Positions 6,445-7,959 of a stretch of DNA of 7,959 bases are shown here, piece by piece. Origin of the DNA: Novosphingobium sp. GTDB taxonomy: Bacteria > Pseudomonadota > Alphaproteobacteria > Sphingomonadales > Sphingomonadaceae. Below the pieces are notes generated by a model that was given only the letters and a program-made list of their open reading frames with translations, made no database searches and was not told where the DNA came from. Made by a program: the position numbers and the translations under genes. The DNA lies in NCBI GenBank assembly GCA_020853995.1, contig JADYXV010000250.1:1-7959 (forward strand), written 5' to 3'. Positions within the stretch are counted from its first letter, which is position 1; every line of letters begins with the position of its first letter.

Positions 6445-7335
6445 CTAACCCCGAATGCGCTCCATCGGGTAGGTTCCGAGCATACGCAGGCGCTTGGCGA
6501 AGTATTCCAGTTCTTCGAATGCGCGGTCTACTGCCGGATCGCCCGGTGCGCCGACAATATCGGCGAAAAACTCGGTCGCGGCAAAGCTGGCCCCGCGCTG
6601 GTAGCTCTCCAGCTTGGTCATGTTCACGCCGTTTGTGGCAAAACCGCCCAGTGCCTTGTAAAGCGCGGCAGGAATATTGCGCACTTCGAAGACGAATGTG
6701 GTCATGGCAGGGCCGGCAATCGCTGCGGGGTCCAACGGGGTCCTGGACAGGATGACGAATCGCGTGGTGTTGTCATGCGCGTCCTCGACATGGTCTTCGA
6801 TCACTTTCCGGCCATAGAGTTCTGCGGCGATTCGCGGCGCGAGCGCAGCGACCGTGGGATCGCCCAGTTCGGCTACATAGGCCGCAGCGCCCGCCGTATC
6901 GGCATAGCTCATCGGTACGATACCGCGTTCCCGCAGATAGAAACGCGATTGGCCCAGCGCTTGCGGGTGGCTGTAGGCCGCCGTGAAGGGACCATCACCC
7001 AGCGCCATCAGGCTGGCGTGAATCTCAAGGAAATGCTCGCCAACAATCGACAATCCGCTTTCAGGCAGCAGGAAGTGGATGTCGGCAACGCGGCCATGCT
7101 GTGAATTTTCAATCGGGATGATCGCTTGGCCTGCGCGGCCTTCCTTCACCGCATCCAGCGCATCTTCTAATGAAAAGCACGGCAGCGGCAGGCAATCGGG
7201 CAGGGCTTCAAGCGCCGCGCGGTGCGAATTGGCGCCCGGTGCACCCTGAAAGGACACGGCGCGCGCCGGATCAGCGGCGGCAGCGGCGGCCATTTGTTCG
7301 ACAAGGACGAGCGCGGGTGCGGGATAACTCTGCAT
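6445..7335 (-). CDS. pheA: Prephenate dehydratase with C-terminal ACT domain
   Basis: 296-residue soluble enzyme that converts prephenate to phenylpyruvate (loss of water and CO2), the committed step to phenylalanine. The catalytic domain (about 25-200) shows FQGAPGANSH (29-38), IPIENSQHG (73-81), SHPQALGQS (122-130) and the diagnostic TRF triplet (191-193), whose Thr is needed for catalysis. The ACT regulatory domain (about 211-290) contains FEVRNIPAALYKAL and KLESYQRG (241-248) in place of the textbook ESRP motif, so phenylalanine control is likely but not proved. There is no fused chorismate mutase domain, as usual in alphaproteobacteria. The start is set at ATG 7335, which gives a normal family N-terminus (MQSYPAPA); the frame stays open to a TTG at 7374, but those 13 residues look non-family. 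No strong ribosome-binding site is visible. It heads the seven-gene minus-strand run. Confidence 0.95.
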   Translation of the reverse strand: MQSYPAPALVLVEQMAAAAAADPARAVSFQGAPGANSHRAALEALPDCLPLPCFSLEDALDAVKEGRAGQAIIPIENSQHGRVADIHFLLPESGLSIVGEHFLEIHASLMALGDGPFTAAYSHPQALGQSRFYLRERGIVPMSYADTAGAAAYVAELGDPTVAALAPRIAAELYGRKVIEDHVEDAHDNTTRFVILSRTPLDPAAIAGPAMTTFVFEVRNIPAALYKALGGFATNGVNMTKLESYQRGASFAATEFFADIVGAPGDPAVDRAFEELEYFAKRLRMLGTYPMERIRG

Positions 7336-7382
7336 GATGCCAGCGCGATTAAGCCTGTGTGACACCGGCGGCAAGGGCGCGA

Positions 7383-7411
7383 TGCAAGCTTCTTGTCATT
7401 TTGCGCGTCAA
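7383..7411 (-). promoter_or_regulatory. Candidate sigma-70-type promoter for the pheA operon
   Basis: On the minus strand TTGACG (7411-7406) is a good match to the -35 consensus. A 17-nt spacer leads to CTTGCA (7388-7383), a poor -10 match. Alphaproteobacterial promoters often have weak -10 elements, so this is possible, not established. It would give a leader of roughly 40 nt before the ATG at 7335. Confidence 0.25.
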
Positions 7412-7466
7412 AGCATCTTGCGCTTGGGCGGGGGGCTGACTAGAGCGTGCCGCAACTCGCGCGGGG

Positions 7467-7483
7467 GCCGGCAGGGTGCCGGC
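7467..7483. repeat. Short inverted repeat in the cytochrome c leader
   Basis: GCCGGCA (7467-7473) and TGCCGGC (7477-7483) are perfect 7-bp arms around GGG. The element ends 21 nt before the cytochrome ATG. It could form a GC-rich leader hairpin in the mRNA or be a small operator. There is no T run after it, so it is not an intrinsic terminator. In GC-rich DNA such short arms also occur by chance. Confidence 0.4.
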
Positions 7484-7504
7484 GTGCGCCATTGGGGTTC
7501 GTAA

Positions 7505-7959
7505 ATGGACGACCGTTTCAACACCATCGCTGGATGGGCTTTGTTCGGGGGCATCGTTGCCCTGGGCCTTTCCAGCCTTTCGGGACACTATTTCCTCGCC
7601 GATAAGGAACATCGCCCTGAAAAGATGGGCTATGCTATTGAAGGCGTAGAAGAAGAAGCCGCCGCTGGCGGTGAAAAGGAACTGCCTTTGGCAACGCTTC
7701 TCGCCACCGGCGATGTGGCCAAGGGTGAGGCTGTTTTTGCCAAGTGCAAGGCTTGCCATGTTGCCGCTCAAGGCGGTGCTAATGGCATCGGACCGGCGCT
7801 CTATGGCATCGTCGGCAAGCCTGTTGGCAAGTCTGTGGCAGGTTTTGCCTATTCGGCAGATCTTGCAGGGCACGGCGGCAACTGGGACTTCGCTACGCTG
7901 GATTCATGGTTGAAGAACCCCAAGGCATTTGCGGCTGGCACCAAGATGTCGTTCGCAGG
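7505..7959 (+). CDS. Membrane-anchored class I cytochrome c, CycM-like (partial, right end cut)
   Basis: The first 151 codons are present; no stop occurs before the window ends. An N-terminal hydrophobic helix (about 8-30) with no clear signal-peptidase site should serve as an uncleaved membrane anchor. A charged, acidic linker (31-60, with EGVEEEAA) then leads to a cytochrome c domain. The heme site is C81-K-A-C84-H85 and the likely sixth ligand is M148 in GTKMSF, with GIGPALYGIVGK (94-105) between, as in mitochondrial-type class I cytochromes. The layout is that of CycM-type cytochromes, which carry electrons from the bc1 complex to terminal oxidases on the periplasmic face of the inner membrane. 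The ATG is preceded by GGGG 7 nt upstream. Alanine codons favour GCT/GCC (19 of 27) over GCG (2 of 27), unlike the neighbouring operon, which may reflect high expression. Confidence 0.9.
   Translation, partial: MDDRFNTIAGWALFGGIVALGLSSLSGHYFLADKEHRPEKMGYAIEGVEEEAAAGGEKELPLATLLATGDVAKGEAVFAKCKACHVAAQGGANGIGPALYGIVGKPVGKSVAGFAYSADLAGHGGNWDFATLDSWLKNPKAFAAGTKMSFA

Larger units (their letters stand above)
7336..7504. promoter_or_regulatory. Divergent intergenic region between pheA operon and cytochrome c gene
   Basis: 169 nt without a supportable gene, placed between two genes reading away from each other, so it must hold the promoters of both unless one lies further in. It includes a GC-rich half next to the cytochrome gene and a more mixed half next to pheA. 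No clear operator with long symmetrical arms was found. Specific weak elements are listed separately. Confidence 0.7.

Noticed and set aside
7336..7374. 13-residue N-terminal extension of prephenate dehydratase from TTG 7374
   Set aside because: The extension has no family-like character and no ribosome-binding site before the TTG. ATG 7335 gives the expected N-terminus.
7393..7411. TTGTC ... GTCAA near-symmetrical pair in the divergent gap
   Set aside because: Five-base arms with one mismatch and no third copy; within chance for this composition.
7418..7446. Possible cytochrome promoter TTGCGC, 17 nt, TAGAGC
   Set aside because: Only three bases of each hexamer match the consensus, too weak to list as a feature although the position is plausible.
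7349..7873. 174-codon minus-strand frame across the intergenic gap and the cytochrome gene
   Set aside because: It opposes the heme-binding cytochrome c frame (CKACH, GTKM), which is clearly the coding strand; the antisense product has no recognisable feature.

Overview
The window looks like chromosomal DNA of a GC-rich alphaproteobacterium, most likely Sphingomonadales (Novosphingobium, Erythrobacter or a relative). The basis is the wording of the conserved proteins: the C-terminus of an EtfA, a stand-alone prephenate dehydratase with an ESYQ-type ACT motif, and a membrane-anchored CycM-type cytochrome c. No search was possible, so the taxon is inferred. I see no mobile element, CRISPR array, tRNA or rRNA.

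Layout. Bases 1-75 (+) are the last codons of etfA. They are followed by a perfect 12-bp GAAA-loop hairpin (101-128) that acts as a terminator between two converging transcription units. From 7335 down to 129, everything on the minus strand is one tightly packed seven-gene run. In transcription order it is pheA (prephenate dehydratase), a DUF4129 membrane protein, a DUF4350 membrane protein, a MoxR-type AAA+ ATPase, a DUF58 protein with a von Willebrand A-like fold, a SpoIIM-family multi-span membrane protein, and an RDD-family membrane protein with a cytosolic tail. pheA and the DUF4129 gene are 6 nt apart. Each later pair overlaps by 4 nt (ATGA, GTGA, TTGA, ATGA) or 1 nt (TGATG), so the six downstream genes are almost certainly translationally coupled. 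A 169-nt divergent gap (7336-7504) separates pheA from a plus-strand cytochrome c gene that runs off the right edge.

How the genes fit together. MoxR ATPases with DUF58 partners are known as chaperone-like pairs that mature or remodel other proteins. Here the pair sits with four membrane proteins (DUF4129, DUF4350, SpoIIM-like, RDD), which suggests a membrane-embedded MoxR machine with periplasmic domains, possibly linked to the envelope. Its substrate cannot be read from the sequence. There are no BatA/BatB-type VWA proteins, no BatD, no TPR protein and no transglutaminase in the cluster, so it is a different arrangement from the Bat operons and from the Bacillus yeaC-yeaD-yebA type. Placement behind pheA may mean only a shared promoter. 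The flanking genes (electron-transfer flavoprotein, cytochrome c) are ordinary respiratory functions and appear unrelated.
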